Below are positions 8,890-17,617 of a stretch of DNA of 64,000 nt, piece by piece (position 1 is the stretch's first letter; each line of letters opens with the position of its first letter). The notes under the pieces were generated by a model. It did not search any database, was not told where the DNA came from, and saw only the letters and a program-made list of their open reading frames with translations. Source of the stretch: Candidatus Planktophila vernalis (GTDB taxonomy: Bacteria; Actinomycetota; Actinomycetes; Nanopelagicales; Nanopelagicaceae); contig NZ_CP016776.1 in NCBI RefSeq assembly GCF_002288185.1, forward strand, positions 1,178,001-1,242,000, written 5' to 3'. A program made the position numbers and the translations under genes.

Positions 8890-9728
8890 TTGCTCATCTT
8901 ATTCGCATCGACCACTGCGGCATAAACCAACCGCTTTGCAATTGAGAATTCAGCGGCAACAGAGGCGATAGCCCCTTTGCGATCCATGCCTGCAGCTTCA
9001 AATTCACGAACTCGGGCCACCATTTCATCAGCAGTCATTGCTGCTGAATCCAGGACTGCGCCTTGAATTACGAGAGTGATCTCACCAAGAACTTCATTGG
9101 TCTCTGCCCACGTTGAAAGTTCAGAGAGTGTTCCACGGATTGTCTCTTCATAATGTTTTGTCATCTCGCGACAAATTGCACCTTTGCGTTCTGCGCCAAA
9201 AACAGATTGCGCATCTGAGAGAGAATCAGCCAAACGATGTGGGGCTTCAAAGAAAACCATCGTGCGCTCTTCATGGCGCAGTTTTTCAAATGTTGCTAAT
9301 CGTGCTCCAGCGCTGCGTGATGGAAAACCTTCAAAAGTAAATCGGTCAGTTGGTAATCCAGATAGAGCAACAGCCATCGTTACTGCGCTGGGTCCTGGAA
9401 TAACAGAGACTTCAAGACCTCGAGCAATAGCTTCGCGCATCAACCTAAAACCAGGATCACTTATCGTTGGCATACCTGCATCTGAAACAACTAGAACATG
9501 AGCGCCAGCTGCTAATTCATTTAACAGTTCAGCAGTTCGCTCATCTTCATTGCCTTCAAAGAAGGAAAGTATGCGGGCCGTGAAAGTAACTCCAAGATCT
9601 GAACACAAACGGTGAAACCTTCTGGAATCTTCAGCGGCAATAATTGTGGCATCTTCGATGGCCGTTTTTAAGCGCGCGCTTGCATCGGCTGGATTACCCA
9701 ACGGGGTCGCTGCCAATATCAATGCCAT
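8886..9728 (-). CDS. rsmI: 16S rRNA (cytidine1402-2'-O)-methyltransferase
   Basis: RsmI methylates the ribose of C1402 in the decoding centre. The 280-aa protein shows ATPLGNPAD (7-15, the actinobacterial variant), EDSRRFHRL, VSDAGMPTISDPG and FEGFPSR, followed by a helical C-terminal domain. It is the first gene of the leftward block and is divergent from pmt across a 51-base gap that must hold both promoters; no clear -10/-35 pair was resolved. Confidence 0.95.
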   Translation of the reverse strand: MALILAATPLGNPADASARLKTAIEDATIIAAEDSRRFHRLCSDLGVTFTARILSFFEGNEDERTAELLNELAAGAHVLVVSDAGMPTISDPGFRLMREAIARGLEVSVIPGPSAVTMAVALSGLPTDRFTFEGFPSRSAGARLATFEKLRHEERTMVFFEAPHRLADSLSDAQSVFGAERKGAICREMTKHYEETIRGTLSELSTWAETNEVLGEITLVIQGAVLDSAAMTADEMVARVREFEAAGMDRKGAIASVAAEFSIAKRLVYAAVVDANKMSK

Positions 9729-9779
9729 GGGTCCATCATCTCAGTAATTTCGCAGCGATTTGCGCATACGATTACACAC

Positions 9780-11054
9780 ATGATTGCCGCTATCGCCCCG
9801 ATCCTTATAGCGATTGCCTCCCTTGCGATTCGATTAATCAACCTGGCAACACCTAAGGGCTTTGTTTTTGATGAGGTCTATTACGTTGATGGAGCTAGAG
9901 ATTTCTTGAAATACGGCGTGGAAGTTAGTGGCTCAAAGCCGGAGTTCATTGTGCATCCCCCAGTTGGTAAATGGCTTATAGCAAGCGGTATCCAACTCTT
10001 TGGCGATAATGAATTTGGTTGGCGCTTTGCCACTGCAATCATTGGAACACTTCTCATTCTGCTCTTTGCCCGCTTAGTTCATGTGCTGTTTTACTCACCG
10101 CTATTAACTGCCATAGGTGCATTCTTAATGGCGTGTGATGGATTAGTGCTTGTTCATTCAAGAACTGCATTACTTGATTTGTTCTTAACTTTCTTTGTTC
10201 TCTTAGCGATTTATCTCTGGCACCAACAAAGACATTGGTTGGCAGCAATTGCAATTGGTTTGGCGATGGGCTGTAAATGGAGCGCTGTTTATTTCTTGGT
10301 CGCGATGGTTTTCGTCTCTCTCTACAAGATTTTTTCGGAGCACCCTTCTAAAGATTTAATTCGACCAACAGTAATGAAATTCATTCAATACGGATTCCTC
10401 CCTGTCGCTGTTTACATCACTTCATGGGCTGGTTGGTTTCTCAGTGATCGTGGTTGGGATCGTCAATGGTCTTCAAATTCATTTGCATCATGGATTCACT
10501 ACCACTCACAGATGTTGGGCTTTCATACTGGTTTGACCGAGAAACATTCTTACCAAGCAAATCCTTGGAGTTGGATGATTATGGGAAGACCAACTTCCTT
10601 TTTCTATGAATCACCAAAGGGTTGCGGCAGTGATAACTGCGCACAGGAAGTGTTAGCAATTGGTACACCGCTTCTATGGTGGGCGGGAACAATTGCTGTT
10701 TCAGTTGTTATTGGTTTTTGGTTACGCAGCTTGTTTAAGCGTACGACTGAGCCTGCCTTAAATTTGATTGTGCTTGGAATGGCTGCTGGTTACCTGCCAT
10801 GGTTCTTCTTCCAATCCCGCACAGTATTTACTTTCTACGCAATAGTTTTCGAGCCATTCATGATTCTGGCTCTTGTGTATTGCGCAAAACTATTGCTTGA
10901 TAGCTCTTTAAAGGCAGGTATCTCGCAAGGTTTAGTTGCAGCTTTTGTAACAGTAATCCTTTTAAACTTTGTGTATTTCTACCCAATTTTCACAGGCGAA
11001 ATAATCACATACGAAGCATGGTTGCAACGTATGTGGATGAATTCTTGGATATAG
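9780..11054 (+). CDS. pmt: Polyprenol-phosphate-mannose-protein mannosyltransferase (GT39 family)
   Basis: A multi-pass membrane enzyme that transfers mannose from polyprenyl-phosphate-mannose to Ser/Thr of exported proteins. The 424-aa protein has about 10 hydrophobic segments. The external-loop acidic pair FDEVYYV (Asp31-Glu32) and HPPVGKW downstream are family hallmarks. It is somewhat shorter than the roughly 520-aa mycobacterial Pmt, with a shorter N-terminus. Its place beside rsmI matches M. tuberculosis (Rv1002c/Rv1003). It ends one base before the stop of the convergent neighbour. Confidence 0.9.
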   Translation: MIAAIAPILIAIASLAIRLINLATPKGFVFDEVYYVDGARDFLKYGVEVSGSKPEFIVHPPVGKWLIASGIQLFGDNEFGWRFATAIIGTLLILLFARLVHVLFYSPLLTAIGAFLMACDGLVLVHSRTALLDLFLTFFVLLAIYLWHQQRHWLAAIAIGLAMGCKWSAVYFLVAMVFVSLYKIFSEHPSKDLIRPTVMKFIQYGFLPVAVYITSWAGWFLSDRGWDRQWSSNSFASWIHYHSQMLGFHTGLTEKHSYQANPWSWMIMGRPTSFFYESPKGCGSDNCAQEVLAIGTPLLWWAGTIAVSVVIGFWLRSLFKRTTEPALNLIVLGMAAGYLPWFFFQSRTVFTFYAIVFEPFMILALVYCAKLLLDSSLKAGISQGLVAAFVTVILLNFVYFYPIFTGEIITYEAWLQRMWMNSWI

Positions 11055-11840
11055 CTATTCGTTAGAAGCGCGGGCTTGCTTAAGACGCTCAACTGCTTCA
11101 TCAGCTAGTTGTTGATCAAAGATTTCATCACGTGAAGGTGAAGCAGCGGCTAGCGCTTCACGCTCTAAGCGCTCTTGTTCTTCACTCCAAGCCCCAGGAA
11201 TAGTTAAATCAATAACGCGCTTAGGAATAATTGCCTTAGGTGCACTGACATAGGTTGGAGCTGGTACTTCTGAAGGTTCCCACGTTTGGCGAACCGCTGC
11301 AGTTCCCTTTGGCAATATAACAACACCTTTGAGTTCACGCTCTGAGAGTGGAATCCAATGTTCTTGTGAAGCCTTAGGTGTTACTACTTCAGCCAAGTTT
11401 GTTGCTGAAACACCAGTTGTGCGACGGTGAAGTTGCTGCACACGTCGGTATTGAATCTTGTCGGCAATTGTTTGACGACGAACGCTTGCAACATAAATCA
11501 AAATTCCAGTTGCAGGAACCAATGAGTAAATAAAAGGCATCGTATTCATGAAACCACCCACAAGTGTTGTAGTTAGGGAACCAGTTAAAACAAAAAACAT
11601 AATGCGTCTGCGCATAAGGAGTTGTGCGATTTTTGCTTCACGATCTAAATCAATATGAATTGATCCGCTTCCAGAAGTTCCATGTGGCGATGAAGTTGCG
11701 ACAACAATCAATGCACTCTTAAATCGCTCAACAGATTTTCCAGAAAACTCGTTGCGGTCATGGATCCAACGGGGTGCAAAATATGCGACCCACATACCGA
11801 TGATCGCTAAATAGATAAGTCCGGAAGCCATGATGGACAA
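11055..11840 (-). CDS. Three-TM membrane protein, Rv0996/GlpR-like
   Basis: A 261-aa actinobacterial membrane protein. TM1 is at about residues 5-21, followed by the basic loop RWIHDRNEFSGKS. Two closely spaced TMs lie at about 78-120, and the C-terminal tail of about 140 residues is probably cytoplasmic. That tail contains APTYVSAPKA and IDLTIPGAWSEE, short islands I recall as conserved in homologues. It is downstream of a RimJ-like gene and a MoeA-like gene, as in Rv0994-Rv0996. In Corynebacterium the equivalent protein is reported as GlpR, the receptor of the gephyrin-like division protein Glp. That role here is inference from order and topology. Confidence 0.7.
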   Translation of the reverse strand: MSIMASGLIYLAIIGMWVAYFAPRWIHDRNEFSGKSVERFKSALIVVATSSPHGTSGSGSIHIDLDREAKIAQLLMRRRIMFFVLTGSLTTTLVGGFMNTMPFIYSLVPATGILIYVASVRRQTIADKIQYRRVQQLHRRTTGVSATNLAEVVTPKASQEHWIPLSERELKGVVILPKGTAAVRQTWEPSEVPAPTYVSAPKAIIPKRVIDLTIPGAWSEEQERLEREALAAASPSRDEIFDQQLADEAVERLKQARASNE

Positions 11841-11879
11841 AGATAAAGGATTGGACCTGCAGAACTTGGGATTTAGAGC

Positions 11880-12458
11880 CTACTTAATGGCGGGATTTTC
11901 TTTTACGAATACGACATGGTCTCGCCAATTTCCAGCGATATGTAAATAACGGGGACGTTCACCTTCAAAGATGTAGCCAGCTTTCTCAGCTACTCGCCTT
12001 GAGGCTGCATTTTCTGGCCGTAAATTGATTTCAATTCGATGAAGATTCAGCGCAGAAAATGAATACTCAGTTAGAGCCGTTACCGCTTGCGTCGTAAAGC
12101 CCCTATTTGAATAGTTCTTATCAATCCAATATCCAATATGGCCACCTCGCATTGCGCCAAGAATTACTCCCCCGAGTGAAATCTGCCCAATTAAATTGCG
12201 CTGATGCCAGATAGCAAATGAAAATGAGCGGCCACTTCGAGCCTCAGAGTTAAGGGTTCGCACCATTTCAAAGTAAGAAGGTAGACGGCTGGCGTTTTCT
12301 GCCGCATCCCCAGGAATCAAGGGAATTGTCGCCTCCCAGGGAGATAACCAATCACGATTTTCAGCACGGACATTATTCCAACGAGGGCGATCTCTAAATC
12401 TCAATGCCTGCAGAGTTAGATCTTCACTCTTTAGTACTACCGGCCACGAATAAGTCAT
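11880..12458 (-). CDS. rimJ: GNAT family N-acetyltransferase, RimJ/RimL-like
   Basis: A 192-aa acetyltransferase using acetyl-CoA, similar to ribosomal-protein alanine acetyltransferases. The GNAT fold is visible: LIGQISLGGVI strand pair, HIGYWIDKNYSNRGFTTQA acetyl-CoA loop (about 125-143) and ENAASRRVAEKAGY near the C-terminus. It sits 8 bases downstream of the MoeA-like gene and 39 bases upstream of the GlpR-like gene, the conserved mycobacterial and corynebacterial trio. The target is unproven and need not be ribosomal. Confidence 0.85.
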   Translation of the reverse strand: MTYSWPVVLKSEDLTLQALRFRDRPRWNNVRAENRDWLSPWEATIPLIPGDAAENASRLPSYFEMVRTLNSEARSGRSFSFAIWHQRNLIGQISLGGVILGAMRGGHIGYWIDKNYSNRGFTTQAVTALTEYSFSALNLHRIEINLRPENAASRRVAEKAGYIFEGERPRYLHIAGNWRDHVVFVKENPAIK

Positions 12459-12466
12459 CAGAGGAC

Positions 12467-13384
12467 TTAAATGTATCTGCGCTCTAAAATTACAACAGTT
12501 ACTTCATCGCCAGCTTTTAAACTTACATCTTTTTCACCCACGGCGATAAAAGCAGATGCATCTGAAAGTGTTGAGATTTCCTCTTGATGCGTCAGTGGAG
12601 TTACCGATTTCCCATCTTCAGACAGGGCGGCGCGAATATAGGAGCGCATACCTTCGCTAGATTCAATCGCTTTTTCTAACTTAGCCTTAACACTTGGACG
12701 ATGGATTGTTGCTGCGCCTAACATCGTGCGAATCATTGGGCGAACAAAGAGTTCAAATGAAATATAAGCCGCGATTGGATCTCCAGGAAGAGTAATAATC
12801 GGAGTCTTGTCAGGACCAATAAGTCCAAAGTTATGTCGACCGCTCATCTCTATTGCCATGTCCACCGTAGTAATTTCGCCCATGTTAGAAATAGTTCGTG
12901 TGATCAAGTCAAATGAATCATCATGGCGCTCACCGCTAATAATTATTAAGTCAGCACGTACTAATTGGTCTTCAATTAAGTTCTGTAGCTGGGCTTCATC
13001 ATCTGGGATTGAGTGCACGCGATAAGCAACTGCGCCAACTTCACGCACAGCAGTTGTAAGCATCCACGAGTTAGTCTCGAATTCTTCATCATCTTTAAGT
13101 GTCTTACCTGGTTCAACTAAATCTGGACCAGCTGACATCACCACAACACGTGGGTGTGGTCTTGTTGGTAAGTGATCGAGCCCGATTGATGCAGCTAAGC
13201 CAATCTGAGTTGAGCGGATTCTAGATCCGGCTTTCATTACCAAGCGCTCTCCTGCAAAGACATCTTGTGACAACGTCGCGCCATGGGCATCAAGTAATGG
13301 CATTTCAAAAGAATCAAGAGGTTTGCAAATCGCTATAAGTGAGGTCAAAAACTCATCTACCCGCGTGTGCTCTGCCATAATCAC
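12467..13384 (-). CDS. Truncated, catalytically degenerate MoeA/gephyrin-like protein (Glp-like)
   Basis: MoeA inserts molybdenum into molybdopterin and normally has about 400 residues in four domains. This protein has 305. After the N-terminal helix (HTRVDEFLTSL) and residues to about 45, it passes straight to the MoeA molybdopterin-binding domain (LVMKAGSRIRSTQIGLAAS). Domain II and the DRSAMDGYA-type segment are missing. The SGGVSxGxYD motif reads SGERHDDSFD (150-159) and MQPGKPxGFG reads MSGRHNFG (180-187). TLPGDPIAAY (198-207) and the C-terminal beta domain remain. It is the first gene of the trio with RimJ-like and GlpR-like proteins. Molybdenum insertion is unlikely; a scaffold role like corynebacterial Glp is the better guess. 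Confidence 0.75.
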   Translation of the reverse strand: MIMAEHTRVDEFLTSLIAICKPLDSFEMPLLDAHGATLSQDVFAGERLVMKAGSRIRSTQIGLAASIGLDHLPTRPHPRVVVMSAGPDLVEPGKTLKDDEEFETNSWMLTTAVREVGAVAYRVHSIPDDEAQLQNLIEDQLVRADLIIISGERHDDSFDLITRTISNMGEITTVDMAIEMSGRHNFGLIGPDKTPIITLPGDPIAAYISFELFVRPMIRTMLGAATIHRPSVKAKLEKAIESSEGMRSYIRAALSEDGKSVTPLTHQEEISTLSDASAFIAVGEKDVSLKAGDEVTVVILERRYI

Positions 13385-13446
13385 ACCATACTTGTTGTGG
13401 TCATCAATCTTTGGGATTTAGGCGTGGAAAGCGGAGGGCGGAAGCA

Positions 13447-13995
13447 ATGAATCAGAACACACTCAAGAAGCAGTTGCGAGATCGCTATCGCCGTGAACGG
13501 GTTCAAAAGTTCATTCCTACCAATTTCAATGTAATTCTGAAAGCTCCAGAAATAGTCAGTGCCACAACAATTTGCTCATACTTTTCATATGCCCAAGAAC
13601 CCAGCACAGATGAAATCAACAAAGCATTCTTGGCAGATGGCAAAAGACTTTTACTCCCCCGAGTCAATGGATTAATCATTGAATGGGTTCAATGGGATGG
13701 AAATCCAACAAATTTGAAGACCACCAAAAACCTGACTGAACCAACTGGACCAGCTGTTACAGACACGAGTGATGTTGGTGCAGTGATCACACCTGCACTT
13801 CGAATTGATCAAGAGGGTTATCGAATGGGTCAAGGCGGAGGGTTTTATGATCGCGCATTACCAACTTTGCCTGGTTGGAAGATTGGTTTAGTTCATGCAG
13901 GTGAATTAACGAGTGAAACTTTGCCTCGAGAATCTCATGACATACCGCTAGATGCTGCAGCAACACCTTCACTCATCGTCAGATTTAAGCGTTAG
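13447..13995 (+). CDS. 5-formyltetrahydrofolate cyclo-ligase family protein
   Basis: It converts 5-formyl-THF to 5,10-methenyl-THF with ATP. ATG at 13447 is chosen because GGAGGG lies about 7 bases upstream and the family N-terminus (LKKQLRDRYRRER) begins there; a longer frame from TTG 13411 would bury that ribosome site. The protein is 182 aa. It shows the C-terminal signature RMGQGGGFYDRAL that binds nucleotide and substrate. It overlaps the convergent acyl-CoA dehydrogenase by 11 bases. It is divergent from the MoeA-like gene, as in mycobacteria, where galU lies between. Confidence 0.9.
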   Translation: MNQNTLKKQLRDRYRRERVQKFIPTNFNVILKAPEIVSATTICSYFSYAQEPSTDEINKAFLADGKRLLLPRVNGLIIEWVQWDGNPTNLKTTKNLTEPTGPAVTDTSDVGAVITPALRIDQEGYRMGQGGGFYDRALPTLPGWKIGLVHAGELTSETLPRESHDIPLDAAATPSLIVRFKR

Positions 13996-15130
13996 GTAAA
14001 TTGCGCGCCATAACTATTCGCTGAATTTGATTAGTTCCCTCATAAATCTGGGTGAGTTTGGCATCTCGCATCATTCGCTCAACTGGATAATCTGACACAT
14101 AGCCATAGCCGCCCAAAATCTGGACCGCATCAGTTGTTACCTTCATTGCCACATCACTAGCAAAACACTTACTTGCCGCTGAGAAGAAACGTAGGTCTTT
14201 TTCATTGCTCTCACTCTTTGATGCAGCAACATAAGTTAACTGACGTGCAGCTTCAATATTCATCGCCATATCTGCCAACATGAATTGAACGCCTTGGAAG
14301 TCGAAAATCTCTTTACCAAACTGCTTGCGCTCATGTGAATACTTGGTCGCAACATCAAGTGCGCCTTGGGCAAGGCCTAGAGCTTGAGCAGCGATAGTGA
14401 TGCGTGTGTGATCAAGTGTGTTCATTGCTAGTGCAAATCCTTCACCAATTTCGCTGATGCGGCGATCATCTGCAAGCTTGACGTTGTCGAAATAAACTTC
14501 ACGGGTTGGTGATCCTCTAAAGCCCATTTTCTTTTCTGGTGCACCGAATGAGACACCTGGATCAGATTTTTCAACTACGAACGCAGTGATTCCTTTAGAG
14601 CCAAGGGATGCATCGCCTTGAGCAATGACGGTGTAAAACTCTGAAATTCCGGCATTTGAAATCCACTTCTTGCTTCCATTGAGAATCCATCCATCTCCAT
14701 CGCGCTCAACCTTTGTGCGAAGGGCAGATGCATCAGAGCCTGCATCAGATTCAGATAAGCAATATGAAAAACCTTTACCTTGTGCCAGTTGTGATAACCA
14801 GCGTTGCTTCTGATCTTTATTTCCACCCAGCATCAATGGAAGTGAACCAAGTTTGTTAACTGCTGGAATAAGTGATGAAGCGCCGCAAACACGTGCAACT
14901 TCTTCAATGATTATTACAACAGCAAGTGCATCTGCACCATCTCCACCGAATTCAGTTGGAACATGGGCTGCAGCTAGACCTGCCTTTTGTAACGCATCTG
15001 CTGCCTCTTGTGGGAAGCGATGATCTTCATCAACAGCTTTTGCAAAAGGAGCAATTTCCTTTTCTGCCAAAGCGCGAACGCTGGCACGAAGATCTTTATA
15101 TTCGCTGGGAATATCAAATAAGTTTTCCAT
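13985..15130 (-). CDS. Acyl-CoA dehydrogenase
   Basis: A 381-aa FAD-dependent dehydrogenase oxidising acyl-CoA to enoyl-CoA. Family motifs are clear: YCLSESDAGSDASALRT (FAD/substrate), KKWISNAG, QALGLAQGALD, ILGGYGY, and the C-terminal QIYEGTNQIQR with the catalytic glutamate. Sequence style fits short or branched-chain acyl-CoA dehydrogenases but substrate cannot be fixed. Its start overlaps the stop of the CopD-CtaG gene by one base. Confidence 0.93.
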   Translation of the reverse strand: MENLFDIPSEYKDLRASVRALAEKEIAPFAKAVDEDHRFPQEAADALQKAGLAAAHVPTEFGGDGADALAVVIIIEEVARVCGASSLIPAVNKLGSLPLMLGGNKDQKQRWLSQLAQGKGFSYCLSESDAGSDASALRTKVERDGDGWILNGSKKWISNAGISEFYTVIAQGDASLGSKGITAFVVEKSDPGVSFGAPEKKMGFRGSPTREVYFDNVKLADDRRISEIGEGFALAMNTLDHTRITIAAQALGLAQGALDVATKYSHERKQFGKEIFDFQGVQFMLADMAMNIEAARQLTYVAASKSESNEKDLRFFSAASKCFASDVAMKVTTDAVQILGGYGYVSDYPVERMMRDAKLTQIYEGTNQIQRIVMARNLPNA

Positions 15131-16977
15131 TAGGGTTCATTTCTATCGCGTTGGGCTAAATCATGCAAATACTTGTTATAGGCGGCTAACTCATCTGGCT
15201 GACCCATTGCTGCAGATCGTGCGGCATTTTTATCAATTCGGATTGCTTCGCGTGAATCATCCCTAACCCAGCTTACAAAAGTGGCAACCAGAGCGAGAAG
15301 TATCGGAACCTCACCCATCGCCCAACCTATTGATCCACCCATGCGCTGATCGGCAAGTAGATCAGTGAGCCATGGTGATTGAAGAGACCCGAAGTGGCCA
15401 CCATCAATGAGTGTTGTAGTCGACATCAATGCCACTGAGAAGAAGGCATGAATACTCATTGCCGCAAAGAGAATTACGATGCGAACTAAATGTGGAACTC
15501 TTCGAGGGTTTGGATCGATTCCAATAATTACATGGAAGAAAAGAATTCCAGCGAGTAGGAAGTGAATGTTCATAAAGAGGTGGCCCACGTGCGATTGCAT
15601 CATCGAGCCAAATAAATCTGTGAAGTAGAGAGCAAAGAGTGAGCCATCAAAGATAGCCAAAGCAACAATTGGGTTGGTATAGAACACAGCTAACTTCGAA
15701 TGAAGTGCGGCAAGCAGAGAACCTCTCACACCGCGCTCTTCACTATTTCTACCCTGTGGCAAAGTGCGAAGCGCTAATGTGATTGGCGCTCCAAGCACAA
15801 TTCCAATCGGTGCAATCATTCCTAAAATCATGTGAGCAACCATGTGATATGAAAAAGCAAAGTTTGCATACAAACCAAGGCCACCACTTGTTGCAAAATC
15901 TATTGCTGATATTCCAAGGGCAAATGAGATTGTGCGGCCCACAGGCCACTTGTCACCGCGCTTTGTAAGAACAACGACACCCTTTATATAGAGTGCAACG
16001 GCTGTTACCAAGATTCCAATCATTAATGCATCTGGTTCATAACTAAACAAAATTCGACCCCATGTGGGTTCAGCAGGAGTAGAAATTCCTGCAATGGCTA
16101 ATGCTGGATCAAACTTGGCTGGCTCTGGTCTTGATGGTGCCTGACTTGAAGATAACCATGCACCCATTGCAACGGTTGCAACCATTATCAAGCTCTCTGC
16201 AAAGATTAAGCGCGCAAAGCCTTTCCAATTAATAGAGCTGCGCAAAGCCAAATTCTTACGATGTAAATATCCAATAATAATTAAGGTAATCGTTAGAACT
16301 ACTTTGCCAATTACTACCCATGCATATGCACTGTTCCAGGCCTCTTTGAAATTCAAGCGGGCCCAAGCATTTGCAGTTCCACTTAATACAACAGCAATGG
16401 CGGCCCATAAAGCTAATTGGCTAAAGCGTGGAACTGCTACTGGCCTATCCTCTGGTTCCAAAATCGCCAACGTTATTACTCCGCCTACCCAAAGAGATAG
16501 CGCAACTACGTGAATTACCAAGGAACCAATAGCTAGCCCATGTGAACCACTTGATGCTGAGTGGCTTTGAAATACAGGTGCGACTAATCCAATGAAGGTA
16601 AGGATGAGTAGGGCGATAACTGTGAGGATTTTGTTCACTCGAATTGCTGCAAAGGTGATAACTAGGGCAACAAGTGTTTGAAATAGTAAGTACTGGCCTA
16701 AAGTAATTTGTGTGAGGAAAGAGCGCAGAACTGTTGAATCTAAAGCAAATGATAATGGTTGGTCGAGAATCGTTGCTAACGTAAAGAGAATTACTCCGAT
16801 ACTTCCTATGGTCCAAGTGAGGCCTGAAATCCAGAGCATTGTGCGAAGCTTTTTAGCTGAAGTTGAAAGTTTTCCATGGGAATCAAGAAGCAGGAAGCCC
16901 ATCGCCAATAATGATCCAACTACTGCAAAACTGCCAATAAGGGATAGATATTTAAAAATTGTGCTTAAAGCAATCAT
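15130..16977 (-). CDS. CopD-domain/CtaG-domain fusion membrane protein
   Basis: A 615-aa polytopic membrane protein joining two families. The N-terminal half (about 1-290) looks like CopD copper resistance/uptake proteins (HVVALSLWVGG, then IGKVVLTITL). The C-terminal half (about 300-580) looks like the caa3 cytochrome oxidase assembly factor CtaG, with histidine-rich membrane helices (YHMVAHMILGM, GHLFMNIHFL, MSIHAFFSVAL). The same fusion occurs in other Actinobacteria. The gene overlaps the CopC-like gene by 4 bases, implying a joint role in copper handling or oxidase assembly. Confidence 0.87.
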   Translation of the reverse strand: MIALSTIFKYLSLIGSFAVVGSLLAMGFLLLDSHGKLSTSAKKLRTMLWISGLTWTIGSIGVILFTLATILDQPLSFALDSTVLRSFLTQITLGQYLLFQTLVALVITFAAIRVNKILTVIALLILTFIGLVAPVFQSHSASSGSHGLAIGSLVIHVVALSLWVGGVITLAILEPEDRPVAVPRFSQLALWAAIAVVLSGTANAWARLNFKEAWNSAYAWVVIGKVVLTITLIIIGYLHRKNLALRSSINWKGFARLIFAESLIMVATVAMGAWLSSSQAPSRPEPAKFDPALAIAGISTPAEPTWGRILFSYEPDALMIGILVTAVALYIKGVVVLTKRGDKWPVGRTISFALGISAIDFATSGGLGLYANFAFSYHMVAHMILGMIAPIGIVLGAPITLALRTLPQGRNSEERGVRGSLLAALHSKLAVFYTNPIVALAIFDGSLFALYFTDLFGSMMQSHVGHLFMNIHFLLAGILFFHVIIGIDPNPRRVPHLVRIVILFAAMSIHAFFSVALMSTTTLIDGGHFGSLQSPWLTDLLADQRMGGSIGWAMGEVPILLALVATFVSWVRDDSREAIRIDKNAARSAAMGQPDELAAYNKYLHDLAQRDRNEP

Positions 16978-17504
16978 CGTTCCCTAAAGAGTTTTCGCGC
17001 ATAGAGCGCGAGTGCAATCAAGACAAAAAACGCCATAATCAAAAGAAAAATGATAAATATGTTTGTGCCCCAACTACTACTTGCAGGTGTTTGCGATTCT
17101 GTTGGAGTGGGTGATGGTTCGTTAGGTGTGATCACAGTTGGTGCAGAGAAATTAAATGTGAATGATCCTTCTAACGGAACTTCACCTTCTGAATACAGTG
17201 TGTATGAAACTCTATAAATTCCAGAATCAACAAGAGGTTTCAACCCAATAGTTGCTGAAACATCAGTAAGAGTTAAAGTTCCATCATCAACTCGCACACC
17301 GGCTGGATCTGTAACCACTATTTCATTTGCATCAGGAAGTAATGCCTTCTGAGTTGTCAGAGTTACAGACATAGGAGCTGTGGTCACTGTTGAACCACTT
17401 ATTGGTGAAGTAGTAATAAGTGAGTTTGCACTCGCTGGCATCATGCCAAGAACGCTAATAAGGGTAAAAGCGGCCAAGAATTGGCGGACTCGAGTGATTT
17501 TCAC
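16974..17504 (-). CDS. CopC-domain protein with C-terminal membrane anchor
   Basis: A 176-aa exported protein: signal peptide to about residue 26 (ASA then NS), a CopC-like immunoglobulin fold (about 27-120), a Pro/Thr/Ser linker (about 121-146) and one TM helix (about 148-168) with basic tail. Start is GTG at 17504 with AAGGAG upstream. CopC proteins usually begin their mature form with a copper-binding His and carry DGHP near the end. Here the mature N-terminus is Asn-Ser, and the second site reads EGEVP with Val109 where the His is expected. The fold call is good; copper binding is doubtful. Confidence 0.82.
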   Translation of the reverse strand: MKITRVRQFLAAFTLISVLGMMPASANSLITTSPISGSTVTTAPMSVTLTTQKALLPDANEIVVTDPAGVRVDDGTLTLTDVSATIGLKPLVDSGIYRVSYTLYSEGEVPLEGSFTFNFSAPTVITPNEPSPTPTESQTPASSSWGTNIFIIFLLIMAFFVLIALALYARKLFRER

Positions 17505-17617
17505 TTAGATCTCCTTCACAACTTGGACCTTAATTCGCGCCAATCGTCTCACTTCTTTAGACTTGGCTTCTACCCCAAAGGGTTGAAATATGGCCGAATT
17601 CAAAGATTGGAGCGCTA

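Noticed and set aside
13411-13446. Upstream extension of the cyclo-ligase gene from TTG 13411
   Set aside because: It would bury a good GGAGGG site; family similarity starts at ATG 13447.
16445-16816. Frame of 123 codons in another frame of the CopD-CtaG gene
   Set aside because: Same-strand out-of-frame reading of a confirmed membrane protein; Ser/Tyr/Asn-rich and without family features.
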